A model generated the notes under the pieces. The model was not told where the DNA came from and ran no database searches. It saw only the letters and a list, made by a program, of their open reading frames with translations. From Flavobacterium cauense R2A-7 (GTDB taxonomy: Bacteria > Bacteroidota > Bacteroidia > Flavobacteriales > Flavobacteriaceae): DNA of 64,000 nucleotides. The position numbers were made by a program, and so were the translations under genes. This document shows, one piece after another, positions 8,657 to 17,362 of this stretch (position 1 is the stretch's first letter; each line of letters begins with the position of its first letter). Location of the stretch: assembly GCF_000498475.1 (NCBI RefSeq), contig NZ_AVBI01000016.1:186001-250000 (forward strand), written 5' to 3'.

Positions 8657-8688
8657 AAAAAGCGTTGAATAATTTTTCAACGCTTTTT
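8657..8688. terminator. Bidirectional terminator between convergent genes
   Basis: AAAGCGTTGAA and TTCAACGCTTT form a stem with flanking A and T runs, so it can end the lipoprotein gene on the plus strand and the DUF5686 gene on the minus strand. Confidence 0.8.
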
Positions 8689-8704
8689 TATATATGATTA
8701 TAGT

Positions 8705-11188
8705 TTAATTGATGATATTCAAAAACTTCATCCCGAAAACAATTCCGTCGGTCTGGAACCCGTTTTGGTACGAACGGACATAGTCGATTCGGAACAATCG
8801 GAATTTCCCGAAACCAACATTGTCAAATCCGGCGGTGAATTCCTGATACGGTTTCAGATTCGAAACATTCAATTGGTGGAATCCTAAAACCAAATTCCAT
8901 TGCAATTTGTTTAAAAGCGGAATTTTGTTCATGATAAAACCTTTATCGTTGTGTTCCATATGGGTTTCGATATAAGCATCGTTCGTACTGTTGGAGTAAT
9001 ACGGCAGCATATTGAAAACATTCAGGTATTTGTCGGTTGTACCAATATGCGTTTGGTTTCCGTTAAAATGCTTGTAATCTACGAATGAAATATTGTCGGC
9101 GTTAAAAAACTTTCCGGCTTTTAATCTAATGGCAAAATCCCCTTTGTTGCCTAGTGTTTTGTCGTAATCCACCATTCCCGAAATCAAATCGTAATTGTAA
9201 TTGTCTTTGCTGCCGGCAAATCCTTTTTCATAGGCAAATGACAGTGTCGGATAATCGTTGTTCGGCAGGTTGATTTTTCCGTCCGGACGGGTAATGTATT
9301 TGTTCCCGAAACGGATTCGCGTTCCGATGTTGGCCTTCATCAAATTGTGTTTTTCAAAAGCCGGAACCGAATTGTTGTATGGTAATTGCGGATTGTTCGA
9401 TGTATAGTCCTTGTCGTTTTTAATCAGAACATAATCCGTGTTGTTGAAAAGCGGTTTTCTTGCCGAATACTCCAAACTTCCGTTGATGAAAATTCCGTTC
9501 AGAATGTTTTGGCTGTAGCCGATTTTAGCATACTCCTTATTATAGTATTTCGCGTAATTGTCTTTGAAGAATAAGGTGCTCACCGAATTCACCAGATTGG
9601 TAATCGGGTTGGAAGCATTGAACTGATTGATGCTGCTTCCTCCGGATATCGAAATGGCGTTGTAGTTCGTTGTGTTAAAACGGTGGTAGGCTGTAGCATT
9701 AATTCGTAAACGGTCTTCGGCAAAACCATAATTGAAAGTCGAATTTATCGAGGTAAATTTTCCGTTTTCTTCATTGCGTTTGATAAATGAAAAACCCGAG
9801 TCTAGATTCCACCCCTGAACCGTATTGAAACCTAACGAAGTTAAATCTAATACTCCTTTATAAGTGAAGGACCATTTATGATAAGTGTCTTTATAGGTAT
9901 AGCCCGTAATCAGTTTCTGGATTTTGAATTTATTTCCTTTGGCGTCCAGCGAATCCAGGTATACTTGCGATTTACGAATGGTCTGAATACTGTCTTTTCG
10001 TTTGTAATCGCCAATTTCTTCCTCGGTTAACGGTACAGGCCGACTTTCGTTCCAATATAAGGTGTCTTTTTTATTGGCATCCTTTACGATTTTAGCAATT
10101 TCATTCGTAAAGGTCTTTTTCTCGAATTTGTCTTTAAAGACATAATTGCTGAAAACGTGCGTGAACTTACCGGTAAAGCCCATTCCGAAAATGGAAGCTT
10201 TAAAATCGATTGTTTGTTGGTTTTTTGCCCATATTTTGGTGCTTGGATTGTAATTAAAACTCTGCGTATAGCTGATGTCTTCCAAAATAGGCTGTTGCAT
10301 TCGGTAACCTTTACTGTTCAGGTCAACTGCATAAATGGCCCAGGAATCTTCTACTATATAGATGTAGCCTTCAAAAACCGGCTCTTTGTCTCGTCTCGGC
10401 GTTACCCTAATTTTATTGATTAACTGATTGTGATCGTCATACGAAACACCTTCCAGTTTGTATTTGTAGTAGGAAAGAGCGTTGTCGGCAATTGGAGAAA
10501 CCATGTTGATGCCTAAGTCGACATAATTGGCATAGAAATCATAATTGGTACCCTGAGCGGTGTTGAAACTGAAACCGTTGTCGTTTCCGCTGACTTTGGA
10601 GGCAACGATTTCTTCTTTTATTTTGTTGGGTTTTTCAAAAGCGATTTTTGAAACGGTTTCCGATAAATACAATATTCCGGTTCCGGTTGAATCGAGTGCG
10701 CCGTCAAAGTCACCAATTTCAACCCCCATGAATTTTTTCGGGATGTTTTTTGCGCGGAAGATGCCTCGGGAGTAAAAATCGGCTTCGAATTTATCCGTTT
10801 TGTAAGAGTTTATTTTTCGGTTTTTTATGGCGTTTCTTATAATGGCATACGCCGGATCTTCTTTATTCGGTTTGATGACCATTTCCGCTAGAGTGTAGTT
10901 TTCGTCCTCTAATGAAACATTTACCGTGTGGGGAAACTGCTGAACGTCGGCAGTGATTTTCTTTGTTTTGTAACCCAACGACTGGAAAATAAGGGTGTAT
11001 TGACCTTTGTCTTTTACGATTAATTCGTATAAGCCGTTATCGTTGGCAGAGGTACCGTTATAGGTGTTTTCGATAATTACGGTGGTGTAGGGAATAGGTT
11101 GACCGGTTTTATCGGTTACTTTTCCTCTGATTTGTGCAAATAGCGTGGCGGATATTAATAAAACGGTTACTAAAAGTAATTTCTTCAT
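8705..11188 (-). CDS. DUF5686 family outer-membrane protein with CarboxypepD_reg-like domain
   Basis: The 827-residue protein has a signal peptide (MKKLLLVTVLLISATLFAQ), then a CarboxypepD_reg-like beta-sandwich at about residues 20-105 (IRGKVTDKTGQPIPYTTVIIENT..GTSANDNGLYEL). A long DUF5686 region follows, with alternating aromatic beta strands that suggest an outer-membrane barrel, ending in an F-rich last strand (RLFRIDYVRSYQNGF..FGMKFLNIIN). The family is specific to Bacteroidota and of unknown function. It lacks a TonB box and plug, so it is not a standard TonB-dependent receptor. It is 49 bp downstream of aroQ on the same strand, perhaps only by chance. Confidence 0.86.
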   Translation of the reverse strand: MKKLLLVTVLLISATLFAQIRGKVTDKTGQPIPYTTVIIENTYNGTSANDNGLYELIVKDKGQYTLIFQSLGYKTKKITADVQQFPHTVNVSLEDENYTLAEMVIKPNKEDPAYAIIRNAIKNRKINSYKTDKFEADFYSRGIFRAKNIPKKFMGVEIGDFDGALDSTGTGILYLSETVSKIAFEKPNKIKEEIVASKVSGNDNGFSFNTAQGTNYDFYANYVDLGINMVSPIADNALSYYKYKLEGVSYDDHNQLINKIRVTPRRDKEPVFEGYIYIVEDSWAIYAVDLNSKGYRMQQPILEDISYTQSFNYNPSTKIWAKNQQTIDFKASIFGMGFTGKFTHVFSNYVFKDKFEKKTFTNEIAKIVKDANKKDTLYWNESRPVPLTEEEIGDYKRKDSIQTIRKSQVYLDSLDAKGNKFKIQKLITGYTYKDTYHKWSFTYKGVLDLTSLGFNTVQGWNLDSGFSFIKRNEENGKFTSINSTFNYGFAEDRLRINATAYHRFNTTNYNAISISGGSSINQFNASNPITNLVNSVSTLFFKDNYAKYYNKEYAKIGYSQNILNGIFINGSLEYSARKPLFNNTDYVLIKNDKDYTSNNPQLPYNNSVPAFEKHNLMKANIGTRIRFGNKYITRPDGKINLPNNDYPTLSFAYEKGFAGSKDNYNYDLISGMVDYDKTLGNKGDFAIRLKAGKFFNADNISFVDYKHFNGNQTHIGTTDKYLNVFNMLPYYSNSTNDAYIETHMEHNDKGFIMNKIPLLNKLQWNLVLGFHQLNVSNLKPYQEFTAGFDNVGFGKFRLFRIDYVRSYQNGFQTDGIVFGMKFLNIIN

Positions 11189-11237
11189 GAAATGGTTTTT
11201 GATAATGACGATAAAAAGGTATCGATGGTTGTATGGA

Positions 11238-11651
11238 TTATAAAAATGCTTTTATGGCGAGCTCGTAACTTTTGAGTCCGAAACCTATAATGATTCCTTT
11301 TGCGTTTGGAGAGATGTAAGATTGGTGTCTGAAGCTTTCCCTTGAAAAAGTATTGGAGATGTGTACTTCTATTACCGGAGTAGTAATGGCTTTTACCGCG
11401 TCTGCAATTGCAACGGAAGTATGGGTGTAAGCAGCTGCATTAAGTATGATGCCGTCGTAACTGAAACCGATTTCCTGAATTTTATTGATGATTTCCCCTT
11501 CGATATTGCTTTGAAAATAGTGTAGGTCTACCGTATTGTATTTGTTTTTCATCAAAAAATAGAAGTCCTCAAAGGTTTCGTCGCCGTATACTTCAGGTTC
11601 ACGTTTGCCCAGAAGATTTAAATTGGGTCCGTTAATTATGATAATTTTCAT
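11238..11651 (-). CDS. aroQ: Type II 3-dehydroquinate dehydratase
   Basis: The enzyme dehydrates 3-dehydroquinate to 3-dehydroshikimate in the shikimate pathway. The 137-residue length fits the dodecameric type II family. Signatures are IINGPNLNLLGKREPEVYG at the N-terminus, with the catalytic-loop Arg, then IILNAAAYTHTSVAIADA (NxxAYTHTSVAxxDA), and VIEVHISNTFSRESFR with the active-site His. It is read away from the outer-membrane protein genes and xerD; in many Flavobacteria aroQ and xerD are neighbours, so the barrel genes here look inserted between them. Confidence 0.95.
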   Translation of the reverse strand: MKIIIINGPNLNLLGKREPEVYGDETFEDFYFLMKNKYNTVDLHYFQSNIEGEIINKIQEIGFSYDGIILNAAAYTHTSVAIADAVKAITTPVIEVHISNTFSRESFRHQSYISPNAKGIIIGFGLKSYELAIKAFL

Positions 11652-11960
11652 ACAATTTCTTTTTGTAAATGTAGTAAAAAAGAACTTTACTAGGTTTTTC
11701 GGCCGATAAAAATGATTGTTTGTAAGCTCTGTTTTGAAAGTTCTTTTGTGATTGCTGACATATTTACGAAAAAAAAACGACTAAATGTAAGAAAAATAGT
11801 ATTTAAAAATAGGCTTTTTGTAGCGGTTTAACGAAATTTTATGTTTTTTTTATTTTTTATAATCTTTTATAAATCAATTAAATAAGTTTTTGTTTGCTGA
11901 GAAAATGGGGGGTCTTGGATAACTTTTTTGTGTTGAAATTTTTTTGGAATGGAATTTTTA

Positions 11961-11968
11961 TACATTTG
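11961..11968 (+). promoter_or_regulatory. -7 promoter element of the first tandem barrel gene
   Basis: TACATTTG matches TAnnTTTG and is 30 nt before the ATG at 11999. TTG triplets exist at 11944 and 11933 but at 14 and 25 nt spacing, so the -33 element is uncertain. The rest of 11652-11950 is A/T-rich with no gene. Confidence 0.55.
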
Positions 11969-11998
11969 CTGAGTAAATTTTTAAAATTTAAACTAAAC

Positions 11999-12679
11999 AT
12001 GAAAAAAATTATTTTATCTGTAGCAGCAGTATTCGCATTCGGATTTGCTAACGCTCAAGAAGAAGTGAAAGAAGCTAAAGGTTTCGGTTTCTCTAAAGGT
12101 AACATTATGGTTGAAGGTAACTTAGGTTTTTCAACTGGAAAAAGTACTGATTCATTCGGTGGAACTGATATGGAAGAGACTAAAACTAGTTCTTTCAACT
12201 TCAATCCTAAAGCTGGTTATTTCTTAACTGACAAAATTGCTGTTGGTGTTGAATTAAATTTAGCTTCTGGTAAAACTGAAGTAACTGATATGACTGTTAC
12301 TCCAAACGTTACAAATGAAGGAAAAACTAACTCTTTCGGAGCTGGTGTTTTCGCTCGTTACTATTTCTTAGATTTAGGACAAAGATTCAAAACTTACGCT
12401 GAAGCAGGTTTAGGATTCGGTTCTCAAAAATGGGAAACTAACGGAACTGAAACTAGAAAAGATTCTAACTTCGGTTTAGGAATTGATTTAGGTATGAACT
12501 ACTTCGTAACTGAGAAAATGGCTATCAACTTCGGTTTAGCTAACGTATTAGGATTCAATTCTGGTAAATCTGAATTCCCAGGTGGTGGAGAAACTAAATC
12601 ATCTTCAGTTAACGGAAACTTCAATGTTTTCAATAACTTCTTTGATACTCCAACTTTCGGTTTAACTTACAAATTCTAA
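11999..12679 (+). CDS. Outer-membrane beta-barrel protein, tandem copy 1
   Basis: The 226-residue product starts at the ATG 11999-12001 with a clean signal peptide (MKKIILSVAAVFAFGFANAQ). The frame continues upstream to 11894, but that part precedes the -7 box. The mature part is a small barrel of the OmpW/OmpA-like kind (MVEGNLGFSTG, FNFNPKAGYFLTDKIAVGVELNLASG, FGAGVFARYYF, TFGLTYKF), with a terminal Phe as usual for barrel insertion. It differs from the second copy at only three residues (8 V/L, 60 M/T, 65 T/S). Preferred-codon use is strong, which suggests high expression. The precise role is not known. Confidence 0.9.
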   Translation: MKKIILSVAAVFAFGFANAQEEVKEAKGFGFSKGNIMVEGNLGFSTGKSTDSFGGTDMEETKTSSFNFNPKAGYFLTDKIAVGVELNLASGKTEVTDMTVTPNVTNEGKTNSFGAGVFARYYFLDLGQRFKTYAEAGLGFGSQKWETNGTETRKDSNFGLGIDLGMNYFVTEKMAINFGLANVLGFNSGKSEFPGGGETKSSSVNGNFNVFNNFFDTPTFGLTYKF

Positions 12680-12700
12680 TTAGAATTAAGTTATCATATG

Positions 12701-12730
12701 AAAAGCCCCGCATTGCGGGGCTTTTTTTTT
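12701..12730 (+). terminator. Terminator after barrel copy 1
   Basis: AAGCCCCGCA (12703-12712) / TGCGGGGCTT (12713-12722) is followed by a T run. The stem is the same as that after copy 2 and nearly the same as the HU terminator. Confidence 0.88.
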
Positions 12731-12766
12731 GTTAATTAAATTGTTGATATCTATTGGTTTAGGTCT

Positions 12767-12798
12767 TTGAATTCGCTTTTGTATTATGGATAAATTTA
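12767..12798 (+). promoter_or_regulatory. Promoter of barrel copy 2
   Basis: TTG (12767-12769), 21 nt, TAAATTTA (12791-12798) resembles the Bacteroidota consensus with one change at the last base. Copy 2 is separated from copy 1 by a terminator, so it needs its own promoter. Confidence 0.5.
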
Positions 12799-12823
12799 TA
12801 GTACTAATTTTAAAATAGTAAAT

Positions 12824-13504
12824 ATGAAAAAAATTATTTTATCTCTAGCGGCCGTATTCGCGTTCGGTTTTGCTAATGCTCAAGAAGAAGTTAAGGAAGC
12901 TAAAGGTTTTGGTTTCTCTAAAGGTAACATTATGGTTGAAGGTAACTTAGGTTTTTCAACTGGAAAAAGTACTGATTCATTCGGAGGAACTGATACTGAG
13001 GAAACTAAATCTAGTTCTTTTAACTTCAATCCTAAAGCTGGTTATTTCTTAACTGACAAAATTGCTGTTGGTGTTGAATTAAATTTAGCTTCTGGTAAAA
13101 CTGAAGTAACTGATATGACTGTTACTCCAAACGTTACAAATGAAGGAAAAACTAATTCTTTCGGAGCTGGTGTTTTCGCTCGTTACTATTTCTTAGATTT
13201 AGGACAAAGATTCAAAACTTACGCTGAAGCAGGTTTAGGATTCGGTTCTCAAAAATGGGAAACTAACGGAACTGAAACTAGAAAAGATTCTAACTTCGGT
13301 TTAGGAATCGATTTAGGTATGAACTACTTCGTAACTGAGAAAATGGCTATCAACTTCGGTTTAGCTAACGTATTAGGATTCAATTCTGGTAAATCTGAAT
13401 TCCCAGGTGGTGGAGAAACTAAATCATCTTCGGTTAACGGAAACTTCAATGTTTTCAATAACTTCTTTGATACTCCAACTTTCGGGTTGACTTACAAATT
13501 CTAA
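12824..13504 (+). CDS. Outer-membrane beta-barrel protein, tandem copy 2
   Basis: Same length (226 residues), signal peptide and barrel strands as copy 1. At DNA level the central part from about codon 70 on is almost identical, with single silent differences such as aactct/aattct. The first 70 codons carry many silent changes and the last codons a few (ttcggtttaact/ttcgggttgact). This uneven pattern suggests an older duplication kept uniform by gene conversion. It has its own promoter-like box and terminator. Function is not known beyond outer-membrane barrel. Confidence 0.9.
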   Translation: MKKIILSLAAVFAFGFANAQEEVKEAKGFGFSKGNIMVEGNLGFSTGKSTDSFGGTDTEETKSSSFNFNPKAGYFLTDKIAVGVELNLASGKTEVTDMTVTPNVTNEGKTNSFGAGVFARYYFLDLGQRFKTYAEAGLGFGSQKWETNGTETRKDSNFGLGIDLGMNYFVTEKMAINFGLANVLGFNSGKSEFPGGGETKSSSVNGNFNVFNNFFDTPTFGLTYKF

Positions 13505-13523
13505 TACATCAGAATTTACAAAG

Positions 13524-13550
13524 AAAAGCCCCGCAATGCGGGGCTTTTTT
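13524..13550. terminator. Bidirectional terminator after barrel copy 2
   Basis: AAAAGCCCCGCA and TGCGGGGCTTTT form a perfect stem flanked by A and T runs. It can serve copy 2 on the plus strand and the porin-family gene that ends at 13552 on the minus strand. Confidence 0.85.
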
Positions 13551-13551
13551 G

Positions 13552-14136
13552 TTAAAACTTAAATCCTAATCCGGCCTGAAATACTTTATTTTTTGCATCA
13601 CTGTCTTTGATGACTTCATTTAAACTCTGCGTGTATCTTCCGGTCAGGAACAATCCGCCCGGGAAATTAAAGGTAACACCTCCTGCTAAGGCCGTATCGA
13701 AACTGTTGTAGTTGTTCTCTTGTGGTGGTGCATTGTTTTCGCCTTTGTAATCAACTTTTTCACTGACTTTAAACCCAAATTGCGGTCCGGCTTCAATGCT
13801 CAGTCCTTTAATTAAATACAGTTTGGCCAATACCGGAAAGTTTATGTAATCCAGTTTGTACTGCATCCGGTCGCCTAACAGATTGTTGTACTCAAAACCC
13901 TGACGGGAATATACCGCTTCTGGCTGTATGGCGAATACTTTTGGAATCAGTGGGATTTCGCCCACCAAACCAAGATGAAAACTGGTTCTGGCATCCGGAC
14001 CTTCTTCAAAATCGCCTTTGGTCACAGTGCTGTAATTTAAGCCTCCTTTAATTCCGATGCTGCTTTGCTGGGCTGTGGCGGTTTCTGAAACTGCCGATAA
14101 AACTAGTGCTGCCAATAAAAATTTTACTGTCTTCAT
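13552..14136 (-). CDS. Porin family / outer-membrane beta-barrel protein (PF13568-like)
   Basis: The 194-residue protein has a signal peptide (MKTVKFLLAALVLSAVSETATAQ) and a barrel of about eight strands: SIGIKGGLNYSTV, TSFHLGLVGEIPL, FAIQPEAVYSRQGFEY, YKLDYINFPVLAKLYLIKGLSIEAGPQFGF, and the closing VFQAGLGFKF. The IxxGxxxS..T start and the INxPxLxKxY strand fit the PF13568 family of small Bacteroidota barrels. It is not close to the tandem pair next to it. It is divergent from xerD with only a short gap. Confidence 0.86.
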   Translation of the reverse strand: MKTVKFLLAALVLSAVSETATAQQSSIGIKGGLNYSTVTKGDFEEGPDARTSFHLGLVGEIPLIPKVFAIQPEAVYSRQGFEYNNLLGDRMQYKLDYINFPVLAKLYLIKGLSIEAGPQFGFKVSEKVDYKGENNAPPQENNYNSFDTALAGGVTFNFPGGLFLTGRYTQSLNEVIKDSDAKNKVFQAGLGFKF

Positions 14137-14223
14137 AAATATAAATTTTAGTTTCTATATTTAAACCGAAAATCCTGCCGATTAGTATTCGTGCATAGTA
14201 ATTTTAAAATTTATTTAACAGCC

Positions 14224-15123
14224 ATGCAATCCTGGAAGAACTACATAAAAGAGTATAAAAATTATCTCCGTCTGGAAAGAGGCTTGTCTGAAAATACGAT
14301 TCAGAATTATATTTTTGATGTAGAAAAACTAATGGGTTTTCTTTCTGAAAAAGGCATAGCGGTAACTCCGGTTCAAATTTCGGAAGAAATTGTCCAGCAG
14401 TTTGTTTATTCGATTTCAGGAGTGGTGAACGCCCGTTCGCAATCGCGAATTCTTTCGGGATTAAAAAGTTTCTTTAATTATCTGATATTTGAAGGCTACC
14501 GCAATACCACGCCTTTGGAATTGATTGAAGTTCCTAAAACAGGTCGTAAATTACCGGATACGTTGTCGGTTGAGGAAATCGACTTGCTCATTGCAGCTGT
14601 CGATTTGTCTAAGGACGAGGGTGAACGCAACCGGGCGATGCTGGAAACGCTTTACAGTTGTGGATTACGGGTTTCGGAATTGGTTGGATTAAAGATATCC
14701 GACTTGTTTTTCGAAGACGGTTTCGTAAAAATTACCGGTAAAGGAAACAAACAGCGTTTTGTTCCGATTGGCGAATCGACAAAGAAATACATTACAATGT
14801 ATAAAGACTTGGTTCGGTCGCATCAAAATGTTCAAAGAGGACATGAAGATACGTTGTTTCTTAATAGGAGAGGGCGACAATTAACGCGGGCCATGGTATT
14901 TACCATTATTAAGGATTTGGCGCTTAAAATCGGTTTAAATAAGGCGATTAGTCCGCATACGTTCCGTCATTCTTTTGCAACCCATTTACTGGAAAACGGT
15001 GCCGATTTGCGTTCCATTCAAATGATGTTGGGGCATGAATCGATTACCACTACAGAAGTCTATATGCATTTGGATCGCAAATTTTTATCGGAAGTATTGA
15101 GTTCGTATCATCCGAGGAAGTAG
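14224..15123 (+). CDS. xerD: Tyrosine recombinase XerD/XerC-type
   Basis: The 299-residue protein is a site-specific recombinase that resolves chromosome dimers at dif with FtsK. The start is the ATG at 14224 (MQSWKNYIKEYKNYLRLERGLSENT), because the SAM-like N-terminal domain begins there; eleven upstream codons are probably untranslated. Catalytic residues are visible: R149 (CGLR), K173 (TGKGNKQR), H245 and R248 (HTFRHSFATHL), H271 (GHESI) and the nucleophile Y280 (TEVYMHLD). Length and context near aroQ indicate the housekeeping enzyme, not a mobile-element integrase. Flavobacteria usually have a single XerD/XerC-like protein of this kind. Confidence 0.92.
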   Translation: MQSWKNYIKEYKNYLRLERGLSENTIQNYIFDVEKLMGFLSEKGIAVTPVQISEEIVQQFVYSISGVVNARSQSRILSGLKSFFNYLIFEGYRNTTPLELIEVPKTGRKLPDTLSVEEIDLLIAAVDLSKDEGERNRAMLETLYSCGLRVSELVGLKISDLFFEDGFVKITGKGNKQRFVPIGESTKKYITMYKDLVRSHQNVQRGHEDTLFLNRRGRQLTRAMVFTIIKDLALKIGLNKAISPHTFRHSFATHLLENGADLRSIQMMLGHESITTTEVYMHLDRKFLSEVLSSYHPRK

Positions 15124-15182
15124 TGTTCAGTAATCAGTTTTCAGTGTTCAGTAATTAGTGGTCAGTGATCAGTTTGTAGTGT
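15123..15182. repeat. Low-complexity repeat of TCAGTnnTCAGT units
   Basis: Irregular 7-12 nt units (gttcagtaatcagt, tttcagtgttcagtaat, ggtcagtgatcag) fill the region right after the xerD stop. It has no coding potential. Confidence 0.65.
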
Positions 15183-15209
15183 TAAGAGTTTTGCAGTCGA
15201 TTAACTAAA

Positions 15210-15243
15210 AAAAAAAGACCTGTTTTTCAACAAGTCTTTTTGG
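15210..15243. terminator. Bidirectional terminator between xerD and rny
   Basis: AAAAGACCTG / CAAGTCTTTT forms a stem with one mismatch around a TTTTTCAA loop, with A and T runs on both sides. It suits both convergent genes. Confidence 0.7.
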
Positions 15244-15290
15244 TATAAGTTTGGTGTTAGCGATTCTGTAAATGCTAAACCGCCTGATTA

Positions 15291-16853
15291 TTATTTCGCA
15301 ATATTTACCGCTCTGGTTTCACGGATTACGGTAATTTTTACCTGTCCCGGATATGTCATTTCGGTTTGGATTTTCTGAGAAATGTCGAAAGACAAGTTAC
15401 CGGCCATTTCATCACTTACTTTTTCGCTTTCCACAATTACACGAAGTTCGCGTCCTGCCTGAATCGCATAAGCATTTTTAACGCCGTTGAATCCGTAAGC
15501 AATCTCTTCAAGATCTTTCAAACGTTGGATGTACGAATCCAACACCTGACGTCTTGCGCCTGGACGCGCTCCTGAAATCGCATCACAAACCTGAATAATC
15601 GGAGAAATCAATGATTTCATTTCGATTTCGTCGTGGTGGGCTCCAATCGCGTTGCATACTTCTTCTTTTTCACCGTATTTTTCGGCCCACTGCATACCTA
15701 AGATAGCGTGTGGTAATTCACTTTCCGTATCCGGCACTTTTCCGATATCGTGTAGTAAACCGGCTCTTTTAGCCAGTTTTACGTTCAAGCCCAATTCGGC
15801 CGCCATGATTCCACAAAGTTTGGAAACTTCTCTGGAGTGTTGCAATAAGTTTTGTCCGTAAGAAGAACGGTATTTCATTCTACCCACGATTTTAATCAAT
15901 TCAGGGTGTAAGCCGTGAATTCCTAAATCGATAACGGTACGTTTACCAACTTCGATAATTTCTTCGTCAATTTGTTTTGCGGTTTTAGCGACCACTTCCT
16001 CGATACGTGCCGGGTGAATACGACCGTCGGTAACCAATTTATGTAATGATAAACGGGCTATTTCACGACGTACCGGGTCAAAACAAGAAAGGATAATCGC
16101 TTCAGGAGTGTCGTCTACGATGATTTCCACACCGGTTGCAGCTTCCAAAGCACGGATATTACGACCTTCACGACCGATAATTCTACCTTTTACATCGTCT
16201 GATTCAATGTTGAAAACAGAAACACAGTTTTCCACCGCTTCTTCCGTTCCCACACGCTGAATCGTGTTGATGATGATTTTCTTCGCTTCTTGTTGAGCGG
16301 TAAGTTTAGCCTCTTCAATGGTTTCCTGAATGTGCGCCATTGCGTTGGTTTTAGCCTCCGCTTTCAAGCTTTCCACCAATTGGTTTTTCGCTTCATCAGC
16401 CGAAAGCCCTGAAATGGTTTCCAATTGTTCTACCTGACTTTTGTGAAGTCTTTCCACTTCAGCTTGCTTTTTCTCAACATGCTCCAAACGATTGGTGTAG
16501 TCGTTGATTTTAGCTTCTGCTTCGTCGTTTAATTTTTTGGTTTTAGCCAATTCGTTAGAAATCTGAGATTCTTTGTCGCGGGTTCTTTTTTCTGCTTCCG
16601 CAATTTTTTTGTCTTTGGCTAAAATTTCTTTTTCATGCTCCGACTTCAGTTCCAGAAATTTTTCTTTTGCCTGAAGTAATTTGTCTTTCTTAATGGATTC
16701 TGCCTCAACTTTTGCATCTTTTAAGATGGAAGCAGCTTCTTTCTTGGCGTTTTTAATCAAGTTGGAAACATTCGCTTTCTCTAGGTATTTTGCAATCCCG
16801 AAACCGATTCCAATTCCGGCCAGACAGCCAATAATTATAATTAATGTGTTCAT
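15291..16853 (-). CDS. rny: Ribonuclease Y
   Basis: RNase Y is a membrane-anchored endoribonuclease that starts mRNA decay. The 520-residue order is typical: one N-terminal membrane segment (residues 3-19, [17 protein letters not shown]), a long charged coiled coil (about 25-200), a KH domain ([17 protein letters not shown] near 228-244) and an HD domain with LLHDIGK near 366-372 and AIGAHHDE near 400. All HD metal-binding residues seem present. It lies 28 bp downstream of the 6S RNA 3' end and is probably reached by transcription from the zapA side or from its own promoter. Confidence 0.96.
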   Translation of the reverse strand: MNTLIIIIGCLAGIGIGFGIAKYLEKANVSNLIKNAKKEAASILKDAKVEAESIKKDKLLQAKEKFLELKSEHEKEILAKDKKIAEAEKRTRDKESQISNELAKTKKLNDEAEAKINDYTNRLEHVEKKQAEVERLHKSQVEQLETISGLSADEAKNQLVESLKAEAKTNAMAHIQETIEEAKLTAQQEAKKIIINTIQRVGTEEAVENCVSVFNIESDDVKGRIIGREGRNIRALEAATGVEIIVDDTPEAIILSCFDPVRREIARLSLHKLVTDGRIHPARIEEVVAKTAKQIDEEIIEVGKRTVIDLGIHGLHPELIKIVGRMKYRSSYGQNLLQHSREVSKLCGIMAAELGLNVKLAKRAGLLHDIGKVPDTESELPHAILGMQWAEKYGEKEEVCNAIGAHHDEIEMKSLISPIIQVCDAISGARPGARRQVLDSYIQRLKDLEEIAYGFNGVKNAYAIQAGRELRVIVESEKVSDEMAGNLSFDISQKIQTEMTYPGQVKITVIRETRAVNIAK

Positions 16854-16881
16854 AGTGTATTTGAAAATTTATATAAAAAAA

Positions 16882-17034
16882 GCCTACATTAGGGGTATTG
16901 CATAAACTCGTAAGGACAAGTTTTGAGTTAACTCGCTGTTCAAGGACCTGCTCAAGGCAGTTTGCTTTAGAAACGAAGATTCACTCATTTGAATTTGTTA
17001 GTGTTGAGTTTATCAAATAGGTACTAATGTAGGC
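16882..17034 (-). ncRNA. ssrS: 6S RNA candidate (SsrS)
   Basis: A 153-nt segment is closed by a perfect 10-bp terminal stem (16882-16891 with 17025-17034), then ATAAACTC (16902-16909) pairs with GAGTTTAT (17006-17013), and further ACAAG/GAGT pairings give a long rod with an open central bubble. That is the shape of 6S RNA, which binds the RNA polymerase housekeeping holoenzyme. On the minus strand the terminal stem is followed at once by seven T, so transcription is minus. The place, directly after zapA, matches the zapA-ssrS linkage known in proteobacteria. Identity is inferred from shape and context. Confidence 0.72.
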
Positions 17035-17062
17035 AGTATCTTAGTTTATGTAAAGAACGTAT

Positions 17063-17356
17063 TTATTTTGAGAGAATTGTACTCAATTTTTCATCCATTG
17101 CTTTTAAGCGCTCAAAAGCAGTTTCAAAATCGGTTGATTTGTCGATCTGTTTTTGTTCCACTTGCGAGGCAAACTGTAAGGCGCACATGGCCAATACATC
17201 CTGTTTATCTCTTACTGCATAGTTTTCTTCGAATTGCTTAATCATTGCATCAATTTTTTTTGAAGCGGTTCTTAGGCCTTCTTCCTGCGAATAATCCACG
17301 GTTAGCGGATATACCCGGTCTGCAATTGATATTTTTATTTTAAGCTTTTCACTCAT
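17063..17356 (-). CDS. zapA: Cell division protein ZapA
   Basis: ZapA bundles FtsZ filaments at the division site. The 97-residue product has the usual two-part form: a small N-terminal domain (KLKIKISIADRVYPLTVDYSQEEGLRTASKKIDAMIKQFEE) and a C-terminal helix for coiled-coil tetramer formation. The family pattern I-x-I-x-D-x-x-Y-P and the central helix AMCALQFASQ support the call. It lies 6 bp downstream of the coiled-coil gene and 28 bp upstream of the 6S RNA, suggesting one transcription unit. Confidence 0.9.
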   Translation of the reverse strand: MSEKLKIKISIADRVYPLTVDYSQEEGLRTASKKIDAMIKQFEENYAVRDKQDVLAMCALQFASQVEQKQIDKSTDFETAFERLKAMDEKLSTILSK

Positions 17357-17362
17357 TCTTTA

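Noticed and set aside
11238..14136. Horizontal insertion between aroQ and xerD
   Set aside because: The barrel genes show the same codon style and promoters as the rest of the window and there are no flanking repeats or mobility genes, so simple local duplication is enough.
14224..15123. Phage or integrative-element integrase
   Set aside because: Length, N-terminal domain and context fit the housekeeping XerD, and there are no att-like repeats, tRNA gene or phage genes nearby.
15123..15182. CRISPR-like or dif-like site after xerD
   Set aside because: The repeats are short, irregular and adjacent with no spacers, and no 28-nt dif-type palindrome with XerC/XerD arms is visible.
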